The notes under the pieces are model-generated. The model ran no database searches. It saw nothing but the letters and a program-made list of their open reading frames with translations, and had not been told where the DNA came from. 64,000 nucleotides of DNA, taken from Cupriavidus necator A5-1 (GTDB taxonomy: Bacteria; Pseudomonadota; Gammaproteobacteria; Burkholderiales; Burkholderiaceae). Of this stretch, positions 8,469 to 19,382 are shown piece after piece. The position numbers and the translations under genes were made by a program. The stretch lies in contig NZ_JQLI01000008.1 of assembly GCF_000744095.1 (NCBI RefSeq), forward strand, positions 3,224,001 to 3,288,000, read 5' to 3'. How positions within the stretch are numbered: the first letter of the stretch is position 1; the number at the start of each line of letters is the position of its first letter.

Positions 8469-9416
8469 CTATAGCTTTACCAGTCGCTCAGGCCGCAATG
8501 CACCCTCACGCATGCGCGCCACGCCCAGCAGCCGCGCGGGCTCACCGGCATACACGCGCGCCAGCGCTTCCTCGGCCAGTTCGGTGCCTGCCGGCAAATC
8601 GCGCAGGGCGATGCGCTGGCCTTGCAGGAAGCGCCCCGCCGCTGCGTCGTCCAGATGCACCAGCACACACTTCTGCAGCAAAGCATCCACCGGCGCCAGC
8701 ATGGACGGGCGCCGCGCATCGTCCTGCAGTTCGATCTGTTCCAGCGTGACTGCGCCGTCCAGCGTCAGGTCACCGACGGCGATCCGGCGCAGCCCCGTCA
8801 GGTGCGCGCCACAGCCCAGCGCTTCGCCGATATCCTCGGCCAGGGTGCGGATATAGGTGCCCTTGCTGCAGGTCACGCGCATGCTGAATGCGGGCTCGTC
8901 GGGCAAGGCACAGTCGAGCAGCACGATCGAGCGGATGGTGACCCGGCGCGCCGCGCGCTCCACGGTCTGGCCGGCGCGCGCGTATTCGTACAGCGGGCGG
9001 CCGTCTTTCTTCAGCGCCGAATGCATCGGCGGCACCTGTTCGATCTCGCCGAGGAATCGCTGCAGCGCCTGCTCCACCGCGGCGCGGTCGCAGGTGACCT
9101 CGCGCACATCGAGCAGCTCGCCCTCGGCGTCGCCGGTGCTGGAACGGGCGCCGAGGCGCACCACGGCGTCATAGGTCTTGTCGGCTTCCAGCAGGTCCTG
9201 CGAGAACTTGGTGGCCTCGCCAAAGCACAACGGCAGCAGGCCGGTGGCGAGCGGATCGAGCGTACCGGTATGCCCGGCCTTGGCCGCGCGCAGCAGGCGC
9301 TTGGCGCGCACCAGCGCATCGTTGGACGACAGGCCCAGCGGCTTGTCGAGCAAGAGCACACCATGCACCTCGCGGCGCGGCAGGCGCGGCGGACGGTTGG
9401 CGTTGGAATCGGTCAT
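8469..9416 (-). CDS. truB: tRNA pseudouridine-55 synthase
   Basis: Converts U55 of tRNA to pseudouridine in the T loop. 315 residues, close to E. coli TruB (314). The N-terminal motif GVLLLDKPLGLSSNDALV is followed by GHTGTLDPLATGLLPLC, in which Asp54 is the catalytic aspartate. CSKGTYIRTLAEDIGEALG is the conserved motif III, and a C-terminal PUA-like portion follows. The start at 9416 gives the typical short N-terminus; the frame is open upstream to 9494 but that part is not TruB-like. It is the last gene of the nusA-infB operon, before a terminator. Confidence 0.96.
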   Translation of the reverse strand: MTDSNANRPPRLPRREVHGVLLLDKPLGLSSNDALVRAKRLLRAAKAGHTGTLDPLATGLLPLCFGEATKFSQDLLEADKTYDAVVRLGARSSTGDAEGELLDVREVTCDRAAVEQALQRFLGEIEQVPPMHSALKKDGRPLYEYARAGQTVERAARRVTIRSIVLLDCALPDEPAFSMRVTCSKGTYIRTLAEDIGEALGCGAHLTGLRRIAVGDLTLDGAVTLEQIELQDDARRPSMLAPVDALLQKCVLVHLDDAAAGRFLQGQRIALRDLPAGTELAEEALARVYAGEPARLLGVARMREGALRPERLVKL

Positions 9417-9440
9417 CGGAGGGAAACAGGGGGCGACGGC

Positions 9441-9463
9441 GATGCGGCCCTGAGGGCCACATC
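9441..9463. other. Intergenic hairpin between rbfA and truB
   Basis: GATG-C-GGCCC (9441-9450), loop TGA, then GGGCC-A-CATC (9454-9463): a hairpin with one mismatch and no U-run after it on the minus strand, so not a typical terminator. It may shape mRNA processing between the two genes. Confidence 0.5.
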
Positions 9464-9504
9464 GGTCAGTCCATGCGCCCATGCCTGGCGGCACGGGCGA
9501 CGGC

Positions 9505-9873
9505 TCAGTCGTCTTTCGAACGCGTGGCGTTCGCTTCGTTGATCAGCTTGGACATCTCGATGGCGTGTTCGACCGAGGTGTCGTGCAGGAAGCGCAGCGT
9601 CGGCACGGTATGGATGTGCAGGCGCTTGTACAGCAGCGAGTGCAGGAAGCCGGACTTCTCGTTGAGGATGGCTTCGGCCGTTGCCGCCTCGGCGCCCAGC
9701 ACGGTGAAGTACACCTTGGCGTGCGCGTAGTCGGGCGTCAGCGCAACGGACTGCAGCGTGACCAGGCCGAGGCGCGGGTCGCGCAGTTCGCGCTGGATCA
9801 TCTCGGCCAGGTCCTTCTGGATCTGGTCGGAGATGCGGAGATTGCGGGAGGAGATGCTGCCTTTCTTGGCCAT
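9505..9873 (-). CDS. rbfA: 30S ribosome-binding factor A
   Basis: Assembly factor that binds the immature 30S subunit and helps 16S rRNA 5'-end maturation. 122 residues, standard for proteobacterial RbfA. It has the KH-like fold signatures [20 protein letters not shown] at the N-terminus, [12 protein letters not shown] in the middle, and [20 protein letters not shown] towards the end. It lies between infB and truB, its usual place, with the whole run on the minus strand. Confidence 0.96.
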   Translation of the reverse strand: MAKKGSISSRNLRISDQIQKDLAEMIQRELRDPRLGLVTLQSVALTPDYAHAKVYFTVLGAEAATAEAILNEKSGFLHSLLYKRLHIHTVPTLRFLHDTSVEHAIEMSKLINEANATRSKDD

Positions 9874-9896
9874 TCAATACTGTCTAGTCGAGATGA

Positions 9897-9922
9897 CAAC
9901 GGCAGGCCGAAGCCTGCCGTTG
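9897..9922. other. Intergenic hairpin between infB and rbfA
   Basis: Perfect 11-bp stem CAACGGCAGGC / GCCTGCCGTTG with a 4-base loop, in the short gap between the infB stop and rbfA. No T-run follows on the minus strand, so it is more likely an mRNA processing or stability element than a terminator. Confidence 0.6.
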
Positions 9923-9933
9923 CTTGCGACGCC

Positions 9934-12834
9934 TTACAGCGTACGCGCCACCTCGGTGATTTCGTACACTTCGAGCTGGTCGCCTTCCTGAACATCGTTG
10001 AAGTTCTTGATCGACAGACCGCACTCGAAGCCTTGCTTTACTTCCTTGACGTCGTCCTTGAAGCGCTTGAGCGAATCCAGCTCGCCATCGTGGATGACCA
10101 CGTTGTTGCGCAGCACACGCACCAGCGAGTTGCGCTTGACCAGGCCGTCGGTAACCATACAGCCGGCCACCGCGCCGATCTTCGGCACGCGGAACACCTG
10201 GCGCACCTCCACCTGGCCGATCGTGGTCTCGCGCTTCTCCGGCGCCAGCATGCCCGACATCGCCGCCTTGATCTCGTCTACCGCATCGTAAATGATGTTG
10301 TAGTAGCGGATATCGATGCCGTTGTGCTCGGCCAGCTTGCGCGCACCAGCGTCGGCACGCACGTTGAAGCCGATGATGACCGCCTTCGAGGCCGTCGCCA
10401 GGTTGACGTCGGACTCGGAGATGCCACCCACGCCGCCGTGCACGATCTGCACGCGCACTTCGTCGGTCGAAAGCTTCTGCAGCGACTGCACCAGCGCTTC
10501 CTGCGAACCCTGCACGTCGGCCTTGACGATCAGCGGCAGCGACTGCACTTCGCCTTCGGCCATCTGCTCGAGCATGTTCTCCAGCTTGGCGGCCTGTTGC
10601 TTGGCCAGCTTCACGTCGCGGAACTTGCCCTGGCGGAACAGCGCGATTTCGCGCGCCTTGCGCTCGTCCGGTAGCACCAGCACTTCTTCACCGGCGGCGG
10701 GCACTTCCGACAGACCCTGGATTTCCACCGGGATCGACGGGCCGGCTTCCTTGGTCGGCTTGCCGTTCTCGTCCAGCATCGCACGCACACGGCCGTAGGC
10801 GCTGCCAGCCAGGACCACATCGCCACGCTTGAGCGTGCCGCTGCTGACCAGGATGGTCGCGATCGGGCCCTTGCCCTTGTCGAGCTGGGCTTCCACCACC
10901 AGGCCCTTGGCCGGGGCGTCCACCGGGGCGGTCAGTTCCAGCACTTCAGCCTGCAGCAGCACCTGCTCCAGCAGGTCTTCGATACCGGTACCGGCCTTGG
11001 CGGACACCGGCACGAACGGCGAGTCGCCGCCGTATTCTTCCGGCACCACCTGCTCGGCCACCAACTCCTGCTTGACGCGGTCCAGGTTGGCTTCGGGCTT
11101 GTCGATCTTGTTGATCGCCACCACGATGGGCACGCCGGCAGCCTTGGCGTGCGCGATCGCTTCCTTGGTCTGCGGCATCACGCCGTCGTCGGCCGCGACC
11201 ACCAGGATCACGATGTCGGTGGCCTTGGCACCGCGGGCACGCATGGCCGTGAAGGCCTCGTGACCCGGGGTATCCAGGAAGGTGATCACGCCGCGGTCGG
11301 TTTCCACATGGTAGGCACCGATGTGCTGCGTAATGCCGCCGGCTTCGCCCGCGGCAACCTTGGTGCGGCGGATGTAGTCCAGCAGCGAGGTCTTGCCGTG
11401 GTCGACGTGACCCATCACGGTCACCACCGGCGGACGCGGCAGCAGCTCGGCGTCGGTGTGGTCTTCGCCATCCACCACCAGCAGCGCTTCCGGATCGTCC
11501 AGCTTGGCGGCAAACGCCTTGTGGCCCATTTCTTCCACCACGATCATGGCGGTTTCCTGGTCCAGCACCTGGTTGATCGTCACCATCTGGCCGAGCTTCA
11601 TCATCTGCTTGATGACCTCGGACGCCTTCACCGCCATCTTGTGGGCGAGATCGGCCACGGAGACGGTTTCAGGCACATGCACTTCACGCACCACCGGCTC
11701 GGTCGGCGCCTGGAAGCTGCTGCGGCTGTCGTCATGCTGCTGCTGCCTGCCGCCGCGGCCACGCGGGCCACCGCGCCAGCCGCCCACGCCGCCCGACGAA
11801 TCGCCGCGCGTCTTCAGGCCGCTGCCCTTCTTGCGCGAGCCTTCGTCCTGCCAGGTCGACGAAGTGCCGGCCTTGACGACCTTGCCCTTCTTGTCGGCGG
11901 TGGCGGTGGTGGTCGTGGCAGCCGGCTTCTTGTCACCCGGCTTGGCTTCGGCAGCGGTCGCGGAAACCGGCTTGACCGGCTTGTGCAGCGTGCCGGTCTG
12001 CTCGGCCTTCTTTTCCTCGGCCTTGCGCTCGGACGGCGCCTTCAGCACGCGTGCCGGCGCATTCAGCATCTGCTGGATGGCGCGGGCTTCGGCTTCGGCA
12101 GCCTCGCGGCGCTTGCGCGCGGCGACCTCCTGCTCGGCGCGGGCCTTGTCGGCGGCAGCCTTGGCATCGTCGGCGGCCTTCTGCGCCTCGGCGCGTTCGG
12201 CGGCGACGCGGGCCTTCTCGTCCTCGGCCTTCTTGCGCGAGGAGTCTTCCGCGGCCTCGGTCACGGCGCGCGACGCGGCAGCCTCTTCCTCCACCTTCTT
12301 GGCGGCAAGTTCGGACTGGCGGCGCTGCTCCGCTTCCAGGGCTTCCTGTTGGGCGCGGCGCTCGGCTTCCTCGCGCTCGGCTGCCTCGCGGGCGGCCTTG
12401 GCTTCGGCTTCCTGGCGCGCCAGCAGTTCGGCCTGGCGGCGTTCTTCCTCGTCGCGGCGTGCCTGCTCGGCGGCGTCGACGACCGGGGCCTGGGCCTCGG
12501 CAGCGTCAGCCTGTGCGTCGGGCTGGGCCTCGTCGCGCTTGATCAGCACGCGCTTCTTGCGCACCTCCACCTGGACCGTACGGGTCTTGCCGGTGGAGTC
12601 CGATTGACGGATCTCGGAGGTTTCGCGCTTGGTCAGTGTGATCTTCTTGCGGGCGCTGTCATCGGCCTGGCCGTGCGAACGCTTCAGATAGTCCAGCAGC
12701 CTGGTCTTATCCGATTCCGTGATGACGTCTTCTGGCGCAGCTTTGCCCACCCCAGCCGCCTGCAATTGTTCCAGCAGGGCAGCTGCGCTGCGACTCAGTT
12801 CTGCGGCCAGTTGGGCAACTGTTGTGCTTGCCAT
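9934..12834 (-). CDS. infB: Translation initiation factor IF-2
   Basis: GTPase that brings initiator tRNA to the 30S subunit and promotes subunit joining. 966 residues (E. coli IF2-alpha is 890). Order: N-terminal IF2-N domain (about 1-55); a long Ala/Glu/Arg-rich coiled segment (about 110-270); a basic Gly/Arg-rich linker ending near 370; then the G domain with G1 [10 protein letters not shown]3 DTPGHEAF and G4 NKID; then domains II-IV to the C-terminus [12 protein letters not shown]. The extra length lies in the charged N-terminal linker, which varies widely between species. Internal starts producing shorter isoforms, as in E. coli, are possible but cannot be judged here. Confidence 0.97.
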   Translation of the reverse strand: MASTTVAQLAAELSRSAAALLEQLQAAGVGKAAPEDVITESDKTRLLDYLKRSHGQADDSARKKITLTKRETSEIRQSDSTGKTRTVQVEVRKKRVLIKRDEAQPDAQADAAEAQAPVVDAAEQARRDEEERRQAELLARQEAEAKAAREAAEREEAERRAQQEALEAEQRRQSELAAKKVEEEAAASRAVTEAAEDSSRKKAEDEKARVAAERAEAQKAADDAKAAADKARAEQEVAARKRREAAEAEARAIQQMLNAPARVLKAPSERKAEEKKAEQTGTLHKPVKPVSATAAEAKPGDKKPAATTTTATADKKGKVVKAGTSSTWQDEGSRKKGSGLKTRGDSSGGVGGWRGGPRGRGGRQQQHDDSRSSFQAPTEPVVREVHVPETVSVADLAHKMAVKASEVIKQMMKLGQMVTINQVLDQETAMIVVEEMGHKAFAAKLDDPEALLVVDGEDHTDAELLPRPPVVTVMGHVDHGKTSLLDYIRRTKVAAGEAGGITQHIGAYHVETDRGVITFLDTPGHEAFTAMRARGAKATDIVILVVAADDGVMPQTKEAIAHAKAAGVPIVVAINKIDKPEANLDRVKQELVAEQVVPEEYGGDSPFVPVSAKAGTGIEDLLEQVLLQAEVLELTAPVDAPAKGLVVEAQLDKGKGPIATILVSSGTLKRGDVVLAGSAYGRVRAMLDENGKPTKEAGPSIPVEIQGLSEVPAAGEEVLVLPDERKAREIALFRQGKFRDVKLAKQQAAKLENMLEQMAEGEVQSLPLIVKADVQGSQEALVQSLQKLSTDEVRVQIVHGGVGGISESDVNLATASKAVIIGFNVRADAGARKLAEHNGIDIRYYNIIYDAVDEIKAAMSGMLAPEKRETTIGQVEVRQVFRVPKIGAVAGCMVTDGLVKRNSLVRVLRNNVVIHDGELDSLKRFKDDVKEVKQGFECGLSIKNFNDVQEGDQLEVYEITEVARTL

Positions 12835-12925
12835 TCAAACCCTTTCAATGCTTGGTTTCTTCGTCGGGACAATCGTATGCGGAAAGCGCGCCCGGGCCAG
12901 TTGTTGGCCGGCCCGGCCGTGTCCC

Positions 12926-14401
12926 TCAGTTAAACCAATGTTCCCGTGCTTTCATGATCAGCGCCTTGGCTTCTTCCTCGTTGACGCCGGTCATCTCGAC
13001 CAGCTCGTCCACGGCCAGTTCGGCCAGGTCGTCACGCGTGTGGATATTGCCTTCGGCCAGCTTGCCGATCAGTTCCGGGTTCAGGCCGTCGAGCGAGCGC
13101 AGGTCCTGCGACACCTCTTCCACCTTTTCTTCCCGGGCCAGTTCCATCGTCAGGAGCGCATCACGCGAGCGATTGCGCAGCTCGTTGACGGTGTCTTCGT
13201 CAAAGGCCTCGATCTCCATCATTTCACTGATGGGGACATAGGCCACTTCTTCCAGCGTGGAGAAGCCTTCCTCGATCAGGATGTCGGCAACTTCCTCGTC
13301 CACGTCCAGCTTGGCCATGAACAGCTTGCGTACGACATCGCTCTCTTCGGCCTGCTTCTGCGCCGATTCTTCCTGGGTCATGATGTTGATCTGCCAGCCG
13401 GTCAGCTCGGACGCCAGGCGTACGTTCTGACCGCTGCGGCCGATCGAGACGGCGAGGTTTTCCTCGTCGACCACCACGTCCATGCTGTGCTTCTCTTCAT
13501 CGACCACGATCGACTGAACCTGTGCCGGTGCCAGCGCGCCGATCACGAACTGCGCCGGGTCTTCCGACCACAGCACGATGTCCACGGCCTCGCCGCCGAT
13601 CTCGTTGCGCACCGCCGTGACGCGGGTACCGCGCACGCCGACGCAGGTGCCGATCGGGTCGATGCGCTTGTCATGCGCCACCACCGCGATCTTGGCGCGC
13701 ACGCCCGGATCGCGGGCAGCGGCCTTGATCTCCAGCAGGCCTTGTTCCATCTCCGGCACTTCGTTCTCGAAGAGCTTGATCAGGAACTCGGGCGCGGTGC
13801 GCGACAGCTCGATCTGCGGGCCGCGCGCAGCGCGGTCCACATTCAGGATGTAGGCACGCACGCGGTCGCCGGTGCGCAGGTTTTCCTTCGGGATGATCTG
13901 GTCGCGGGCCAGCAGCGCTTCCACGCGGCCGGACTCGACGATCAGCCCCTTCTTGTCGGCACGCTTGACCGTGCCGGTCATGATCTTTTCGCCGCGATCC
14001 AGGTAGTCGTTCAGGATCTGCTCGCGCTCGGCGTCGCGGATGCGCTGCAGGATCACCTGCTTGGCAGCCTGCGCGCCGATGCGGCCGAACTCGACCGACT
14101 CGATCTGCTGCTCGATGTAGTCGCCCAGCTCGAGGCTGGGGTTCTCATCGCGGGCTTCGAACAGCAGGATCTGCTTGTCCGGCTCCTGCAGACCCTGTTC
14201 ATCGGGAACGACCAGCCAGCGGCGGAAAGTTTCATGCTCGCCCGACTCGCGATCGATCGCGACCCGGATATCCACGTCTTCCTCGAAACGCTTCTTGGTG
14301 GCCGAGGCGAGCGCCGCCTCCAGGGCACCGAATACCACATCCTTGTCGACGTTCTTCTCACGCGCAAGCGCATCGACGAGCAACAGAACTTCGCGGCTCA
14401 T
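12926..14401 (-). CDS. nusA: Transcription termination/antitermination factor NusA
   Basis: RNA-polymerase-associated pausing and antitermination factor, 491 residues (E. coli 495). An N-terminal polymerase-binding domain ([20 protein letters not shown]) is followed by an S1 domain with [14 protein letters not shown], two KH domains ([18 protein letters not shown] and [20 protein letters not shown]), and two C-terminal acidic repeat (AR) domains containing [16 protein letters not shown] and [14 protein letters not shown]. The start overlaps the rimP stop by 4 bp, so translation is coupled. It is the second gene of the operon. Confidence 0.97.
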   Translation of the reverse strand: MSREVLLLVDALAREKNVDKDVVFGALEAALASATKKRFEEDVDIRVAIDRESGEHETFRRWLVVPDEQGLQEPDKQILLFEARDENPSLELGDYIEQQIESVEFGRIGAQAAKQVILQRIRDAEREQILNDYLDRGEKIMTGTVKRADKKGLIVESGRVEALLARDQIIPKENLRTGDRVRAYILNVDRAARGPQIELSRTAPEFLIKLFENEVPEMEQGLLEIKAAARDPGVRAKIAVVAHDKRIDPIGTCVGVRGTRVTAVRNEIGGEAVDIVLWSEDPAQFVIGALAPAQVQSIVVDEEKHSMDVVVDEENLAVSIGRSGQNVRLASELTGWQINIMTQEESAQKQAEESDVVRKLFMAKLDVDEEVADILIEEGFSTLEEVAYVPISEMMEIEAFDEDTVNELRNRSRDALLTMELAREEKVEEVSQDLRSLDGLNPELIGKLAEGNIHTRDDLAELAVDELVEMTGVNEEEAKALIMKAREHWFN

Positions 14402-14886
14402 TGCTTGTTCCCTTTTCTTTGATTTCCTTTGAAGTCGATCACCGGCACCAGGCGGGCCTTGTCGACATCGGATACGGCAAACTCCAGCAGCGCCGGGCCA
14501 TCCTTGCCCTCGAACTCCAGGCCGACCTTCTCCGCGTCCGCCTCCCCGGTGGGCGCCTGCAGGATCCCTGTGAAGTTCTTTTGCCCGTTGACCGGCAGGC
14601 GCAGCGTGATGCGCGCCTCCGCGCCGACAAAGCGGGCGTAATCGGCCAGCTTCTTCAGCGGCCGGTCAAGTCCGGGCGACGAGACCTCGAGGCGTTCATA
14701 GTCGACGTTCTCGACCGTAAACACGTGAGTGAGCTGGCGGCTCACCTTTTCACAATCCTCGATGGCAATGCCGGTTTCAGGCTGATCGATATAGACACGC
14801 AGCAATCCGGCCGGGGCACGCTCGAGCTCAACCAGCTCATATCCCATGCCGTTAAGGGTGGTTTCGATCAAATCTGCCAGATGCAC
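14398..14886 (-). CDS. rimP: Ribosome maturation factor RimP
   Basis: 30S assembly factor of 162 residues, usual size. N-terminal RimP motif [19 protein letters not shown], then [33 protein letters not shown], with the near-invariant SSPGLDRPL signature. A C-terminal SH3-like domain follows. It opens the rimP-nusA-infB-rbfA-truB operon, so the operon promoter should lie just upstream in 14887-15020; I could not pick out convincing -35/-10 boxes there. Confidence 0.96.
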   Translation of the reverse strand: MHLADLIETTLNGMGYELVELERAPAGLLRVYIDQPETGIAIEDCEKVSRQLTHVFTVENVDYERLEVSSPGLDRPLKKLADYARFVGAEARITLRLPVNGQKNFTGILQAPTGEADAEKVGLEFEGKDGPALLEFAVSDVDKARLVPVIDFKGNQRKGNKQ

Positions 14887-15020
14887 TGTTATCCCGAGTA
14901 ATGGCTATCAACACCGTGGCAGGCAAACCCGCCGGTGCCGTCCGGGACGACCCTGCTGCAGCCCTGCCTGTCCGCCATCCGCGCCTCGCGCCGGAGCGCG
15001 GGGCCGAAAACGGGCGAACC

Positions 15021-15045
15021 AAAAAAAAATGGGCGCAATGCCCAT
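15021..15045 (-). terminator. Terminator of the scpB-rluB operon
   Basis: On the minus strand ATGGGC-ATTGC-GCCCAT is followed by at least eight T. It lies about 145 bp after the rluB stop. The remaining space of 14887-15189 shows no gene. Confidence 0.88.
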
Positions 15046-15189
15046 CATTCGCCCATCCCCGGTGAGGATGGCTTTTTGAATAGACTTGAATTATACGCTG
15101 ATTATGTCGAAAAGGCAAAAGCCAGACATAGTCGCACACTTTGCGCTGCGCCGGCGGGTGCTCTGCCCGCCGTGCGCAGCATTGGGCAC

Positions 15190-17058
15190 TCAGCGATTGC
15201 CGCCGCGGTTGCCCCCACGGTTACCGCCACCACCGCCGCCACCGCGCGGGTTGCGGTTTCCGCCTGGCTTTGCCGCCTTCGGCATCACATTTCCGTTGGC
15301 TTCACCGCCGCCTCGACGCGGCGGCGCCTTGCCCTGACCACCCAGGCCGGCGCCACCACCGCGCGCCTGGCGCGCGCCGGTGCCGCGCCCGCCGCCCAGA
15401 TTGGCCGCGTGCGAGGTCAGCAGCGTGGGGCCGTGGCTGATGTAGCCCATCGAGGTCTTCATCGGATCCGGCTGGCCGCCGCGGGCGCCGCCACGCGCAC
15501 CGCCCTGTTCGTAGCGCGGCAGGCCATCCATGCCGGTATGCATCGGCATGCCGGCGATGGCGGCTTCGGTGCGCTGCTTGCGCCCGCCGACCTTGGTCGC
15601 GCCCTTGCTGGGCTGCTCGCTCTTGCCCGGCACCTTCAGGCCGACACCGGCCATCAGCGCCTTGACGTCATTGGGCTCGACTTCCTGCCAGCGGCCGCGC
15701 TTGAGGCCGCGCGGCAGCAGGAACTGACCGTAGCGAGTGCGGATCAGGCGCGACACGGTCAGGCCGACCGCCTCGAACATGCGGCGCACCTCACGGTTGC
15801 GGCCTTCCGTCAGCGCCACGTGGTACCACTGGTTGACGCCCTCGCCGCCACCATCGGCAATGCGCAGGAAGTTGGCTTCGCCGTCATCCAGCTTGATGCC
15901 GTGCAGCAGGCGCTGGCGATCGGCCTCGGCCAGCTCGCCCAGCGTGCGCACCGCGTATTCCCGCTCCACGCCGTAGCGCGGATGCATGAAACGGTTGGCG
16001 ATATCGCCCGAGGTGGTGAAGATCAGCAGGCCTTCGGTATTGAAGTCCAGCCGGCCCACGGCGACCCACTTGCCGGTCTTGATGCGCGGCAGGTTGTCGA
16101 ACACGGTCGGACGGCCTTCCGGATCGGACTGGCTGACGATTTCGCCGGCCGGCTTGTGGTACAGCAGCACGCGCGGCGGCTTGGTCGACACCTTGCGGTG
16201 AATCAGCTTGCCGTTCACGCGAACCTGGTCGGCCGGCAGGATACGCTGGCCGATATGGGCAGGCAGTCCGTTGACCGAGACGCGGCCCTGCAGGATCAGC
16301 TCTTCCATCTCGCGGCGCGAGCCCAGGCCGCCCTCGGCCAGCACCTTGTGCAGCTTGGGAGCGTCGTCCTCGGCCGACAGCTCGCGCACCGGCTTGGCCT
16401 TGGTGCGCGGGATGACGGTGTCGTCCTTGTCGTACTGCTCGGAGATCACGAAGCGGAACAGGTCTTCGCTGCTCGCCGCGGTCTTTTCCGTGCCGGGCTG
16501 GGCCTGGCCTTGCCCCTTGCGCTGCGCCTGCGGCTTGGCGCCGTCCTTGCGGCGGCCCTGCTGGCGGGCGCCAGCCCCCTGCGCTTCGGCGGGCGCCGCC
16601 GCGCCCTTGCCGGCGCGCTGCTGGCCCAGCTTGCGCTTGCGGCCGGCCTGCTCGGGCTTGTCGGCGCCTTCACCCTTGGCTGCGCGGTCGATCTTCTCGG
16701 CCTTGGTGGTCGAGGCGTGCCCGCCCTGGCCACCCTCTCCCTGACCCGTCTTGCGCTTACCGCGGCCACGCTGGCCACCGCGCCCGCCCGCAGGCGCCGC
16801 CGCAGACGCGGCGCCCGGCTCGCCGGCCTCGCCTTGCGCCGGTGCCTCGGCACCTTCTGCGCGGCCGGCGTCGCGGTCCTGCGCGGCCTGGCGGCGCGAT
16901 GCCACCAGGTTCCTCAGCCCGCGGCGCAGCCCCTTGCGACGGGGCGCGGCTTCGCTGCCCGATCCGGGTTCTGCGGCGCCGGTATCGGCGGATGCGCCCG
17001 CATGGCGGGCGTCTTGCTCTACGGAATCAGACAAGGTATTCACTATCGGATGTTGCAT
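15190..17058 (-). CDS. rluB: 23S rRNA pseudouridine synthase B with long disordered ends
   Basis: RsuA/RluB-family enzyme expected to modify U2605 of 23S rRNA. 622 residues, about twice E. coli RluB (291). The catalytic core lies in the middle, about residues 225-460: an S4 domain ([20 protein letters not shown]), then [18 protein letters not shown] with the catalytic Asp, and [20 protein letters not shown]. The first roughly 225 residues are low-complexity, Gly/Lys/Glu/Ala rich; the C-terminal tail is Gly/Arg/Asn repeats (GGNRGGNR). Such basic tails probably add RNA affinity. Spaced 5 bp after scpB, a common pairing. Confidence 0.92.
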   Translation of the reverse strand: MQHPIVNTLSDSVEQDARHAGASADTGAAEPGSGSEAAPRRKGLRRGLRNLVASRRQAAQDRDAGRAEGAEAPAQGEAGEPGAASAAAPAGGRGGQRGRGKRKTGQGEGGQGGHASTTKAEKIDRAAKGEGADKPEQAGRKRKLGQQRAGKGAAAPAEAQGAGARQQGRRKDGAKPQAQRKGQGQAQPGTEKTAASSEDLFRFVISEQYDKDDTVIPRTKAKPVRELSAEDDAPKLHKVLAEGGLGSRREMEELILQGRVSVNGLPAHIGQRILPADQVRVNGKLIHRKVSTKPPRVLLYHKPAGEIVSQSDPEGRPTVFDNLPRIKTGKWVAVGRLDFNTEGLLIFTTSGDIANRFMHPRYGVEREYAVRTLGELAEADRQRLLHGIKLDDGEANFLRIADGGGEGVNQWYHVALTEGRNREVRRMFEAVGLTVSRLIRTRYGQFLLPRGLKRGRWQEVEPNDVKALMAGVGLKVPGKSEQPSKGATKVGGRKQRTEAAIAGMPMHTGMDGLPRYEQGGARGGARGGQPDPMKTSMGYISHGPTLLTSHAANLGGGRGTGARQARGGGAGLGGQGKAPPRRGGGEANGNVMPKAAKPGGNRNPRGGGGGGGNRGGNRGGNR

Positions 17059-17063
17059 GTTGT

Positions 17064-18035
17064 TCAGTTCGGCACGCGCTCGTCGTGCTCGCTCGGGTGC
17101 GGCGGCGTACCATCTTCTGGCAGTTCGCTGCGCGCCCCGTCCGGATTGGGTTCGGCCTCGGCAGGTTCGATCAGGGCATCCGCGGGGTCAGCGCCTTCGC
17201 TGCCCTGCTGCCGCGGCTGGACGTCGAAACCATTGGCGGTTTCGGCGCCTTCACTTCTTTCGGTACTCTCGGTGCCTTCAGTGCTTTCACCGGCGACCGG
17301 CGTGGATACCACCTCGCCAGCCTCGGCCGCCAGCCCTTCCGGCTGGCCTGCAACGCCCTGCGCCATGGGCGGTTGTACCTCGGCGGCTTGCTGTTCCGCG
17401 GCCGGCGCCGGAACCGCCGCGGGATCGGCAAACGCCTCCTCGTCGGCGCTGGCGGGCTTGATCGCGGCCAGCTCCTCGAAATCGATGGCCTGTTGTTCCA
17501 GCAGGGCTGCCTGGGCCTGCGCCTGGGCATCCTCCAGCGGCGGCAGCTCATCCAGCGTGCGCAGGCCGAGATCGTCCAGGAACGCCTTGGTGGTCGCGTA
17601 CAGCGCCGGCCGGCCCGGCACGTCGCGGTGGCCGATGACCTCGATCCAGCTGCGGTCTTCCAGCTTCTTGATCACTTCCGTGCTGACGGTCACGCCGCGG
17701 ATCTCTTCGATATCGCCGCGGGTCACCGGCTGCCGGTAGGCAATGATCGCCAGCGTTTCCATCACCGCGCGCGAATACTTTGGCGGTTTTTCCGGATTGA
17801 GGCGATCAAGGTATTCACGCATTTCCGGGCGGCTCTGGAAACGCCAGCCGCTGGCTAGGGCCACCAGTTCCACACCGCGCTGGCGCCAGTCCTGGCGCAG
17901 CTCGTCGAGCAGCACGCGGATCGTGTCCGCACCGACGTCATCGTCAAACAGCCGTCGCAGATCATTGACGCGCAAGGGCTCCTGCGCGCAGATCAGCGCC
18001 GTCTCGAGGACGATCTTCGCCTCTTGGGTATTCAT
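17064..18035 (-). CDS. scpB: Segregation and condensation protein B with acidic C-terminal extension
   Basis: Kleisin-associated subunit of the SMC-ScpAB chromosome condensin. 323 residues if started at [20 protein letters not shown] (18035); the frame is open further up but that part is not ScpB-like. Two winged-helix domains cover about residues 1-175, including [20 protein letters not shown] and [20 protein letters not shown], both characteristic. After about residue 180 the protein is Glu/Ala/Gly-rich and probably disordered, a feature of several betaproteobacterial ScpB proteins. Followed 5 bp later by rluB. Confidence 0.93.
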   Translation of the reverse strand: MNTQEAKIVLETALICAQEPLRVNDLRRLFDDDVGADTIRVLLDELRQDWRQRGVELVALASGWRFQSRPEMREYLDRLNPEKPPKYSRAVMETLAIIAYRQPVTRGDIEEIRGVTVSTEVIKKLEDRSWIEVIGHRDVPGRPALYATTKAFLDDLGLRTLDELPPLEDAQAQAQAALLEQQAIDFEELAAIKPASADEEAFADPAAVPAPAAEQQAAEVQPPMAQGVAGQPEGLAAEAGEVVSTPVAGESTEGTESTERSEGAETANGFDVQPRQQGSEGADPADALIEPAEAEPNPDGARSELPEDGTPPHPSEHDERVPN

Positions 18036-18588
18036 GTTGATGGTGTGCAGCCTGTCTTTGCACCTGCTCCCGGACGGATCCGGGGCACCGGAGATTTTGG
18101 ATACAGCGATGCCGAATGCCATCGCCATCTCATTGCGCAGCTAACCCGGATGCCTGCTGCATCCAAGCCGTGCACTTCCCTTTCTTTGCATCGAGTGCCG
18201 GGTCGGTCCGGCAGGAGATCGTTCGCAGGCCGTCATGGGCCGGTCAGCGAACCCCTTGCGTCGCGCGCCCGCACTCAACGGACGATGCTGTCGGCGAACT
18301 GAACGCCTCGGACGCAAGAAAAAACGGATATCGGGAGCAAGGCCGGCATCTCCAACACCGCGGTGCCAGCCGGACTTTTGAGCCAGATCTTTTGAACCGG
18401 ATGGACCGCGGGCCGGGCCGGGCTTCGAAAACCTTCCGCTTCCCGTAGCCCCTGAGCGCCTTCTGGTATGAAAGCCGCCTGGCGCTGCTCGCCACATCGC
18501 GCCGCGCGATACCGCAATGTTGGCGATTGTATGGCATTCACGCCCCCGCCTGCAACCATCATCCGTTGCGTCGTGCGGCGCCGGCGCC
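18036..18588. other. 553-bp gap with no recognisable gene
   Basis: Open frames here (up to about 118 codons) are unconvincing: no family resemblance, no good ribosome binding sites, and they overlap one another on both strands. The only local structure I see is a short dyad, GGATGC-CTGCT-GCATCC at about 18149-18165. The scpB promoter must lie in this stretch, but no strong -35/-10 pair is evident. Confidence 0.6.
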
Positions 18589-19347
18589 TCAGAACACCAG
18601 GCAGAAACCCTGCTCGGCCAGGGAATGTGGCAGCAGCACCGCTCGGGCGATGCCCAGCCCGCCGAACGCCATCACCGCAACCCCAGCCCCCAAGCGTATG
18701 CCACGCCGCCTGGACAGCGTGCGCAGGTAGCCCGACAGGCCTGACAGCACCAGCAGGTTGGGCAGCGTGCCCAGCCCGAACACGCCCATCACCAGCGCCC
18801 CCGAGCCGGCGCTGCCTGCCAGCAGCGCCAGCGTCAGCGCGCCATAGACCATGCCGCACGGCACCAGGCCCCAGGCCAGCCCCACCCCATAGCGCCGCAC
18901 CAGCCCGCCACGGGCCCGCACGAATGCCGGCATACCGCCGGCCAGGCGGCCCAGCCGGGCAGCCACCGTAGCGCTGGCGCGTGCCGCCAGGCGCTCGAGC
19001 CAGGCCACGGTGAACGCATTGCCCTGGAGCAGCCGCCAGCCCGACCACAGCAGCATGGCGCTGCCCGCACCGAACAGCCAGCGCTGCACCGGCAGGTAGT
19101 CCTGCTTCCATGCGGTGGCGCCGACCGCGCCCAGCAACGCACCCAGCAATATATAGGTCGAGATCCTGCCGATGTGCATTGCCAGCAACTCACCGAACCA
19201 CGCGGCCCGGCTTTGCACGAAGCTCATCGTGGCGGCGGCGCCGCGGCGTTGTTCTATCGCCAGAGCAAGGCCGCCACACATGGCCGCGCAATGCACCCCG
19301 CCAAGCAGCGCCAGCAGAAAAACGCTAATAAGCACACCAAATGTCAA
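18589..19347 (-). CDS. DsbD_2 / SafE-type membrane protein linked to cbb3 oxidase
   Basis: Integral membrane protein of 252 residues with about six hydrophobic segments, commonly annotated as sulfite exporter TauE/SafE family. The first segment carries GGVHCAAMCGG, a HCxxMCGG motif typical of this subgroup and suited to bind copper. These proteins usually sit with cco (cbb3 oxidase) assembly genes, as here, and are suspected to help copper delivery to the oxidase; real sulfite export is doubtful. The gene is divergent from fnr with the start codons only about 36 bp apart. Confidence 0.82.
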   Translation of the reverse strand: MTFGVLISVFLLALLGGVHCAAMCGGLALAIEQRRGAAATMSFVQSRAAWFGELLAMHIGRISTYILLGALLGAVGATAWKQDYLPVQRWLFGAGSAMLLWSGWRLLQGNAFTVAWLERLAARASATVAARLGRLAGGMPAFVRARGGLVRRYGVGLAWGLVPCGMVYGALTLALLAGSAGSGALVMGVFGLGTLPNLLVLSGLSGYLRTLSRRRGIRLGAGVAVMAFGGLGIARAVLLPHSLAEQGFCLVF

Positions 19348-19382
19348 TTCTGACTCCCTGCCGCATCACATCGCACGGTAAA

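Noticed and set aside
14935-17739. 934-codon plus-strand frame across rluB and scpB
   Set aside because: Antisense shadow; crosses the scpB-rluB gap and terminator, no family resemblance.
18141-18537. Small minus-strand frames in the scpB to SafE gap
   Set aside because: No ribosome binding site, composition random, mutually overlapping.
18589-19347. Sulfite exporter function
   Set aside because: The HCxxMCGG motif and the location beside the cbb3 cluster favour a copper-related role; no sulfur genes nearby.
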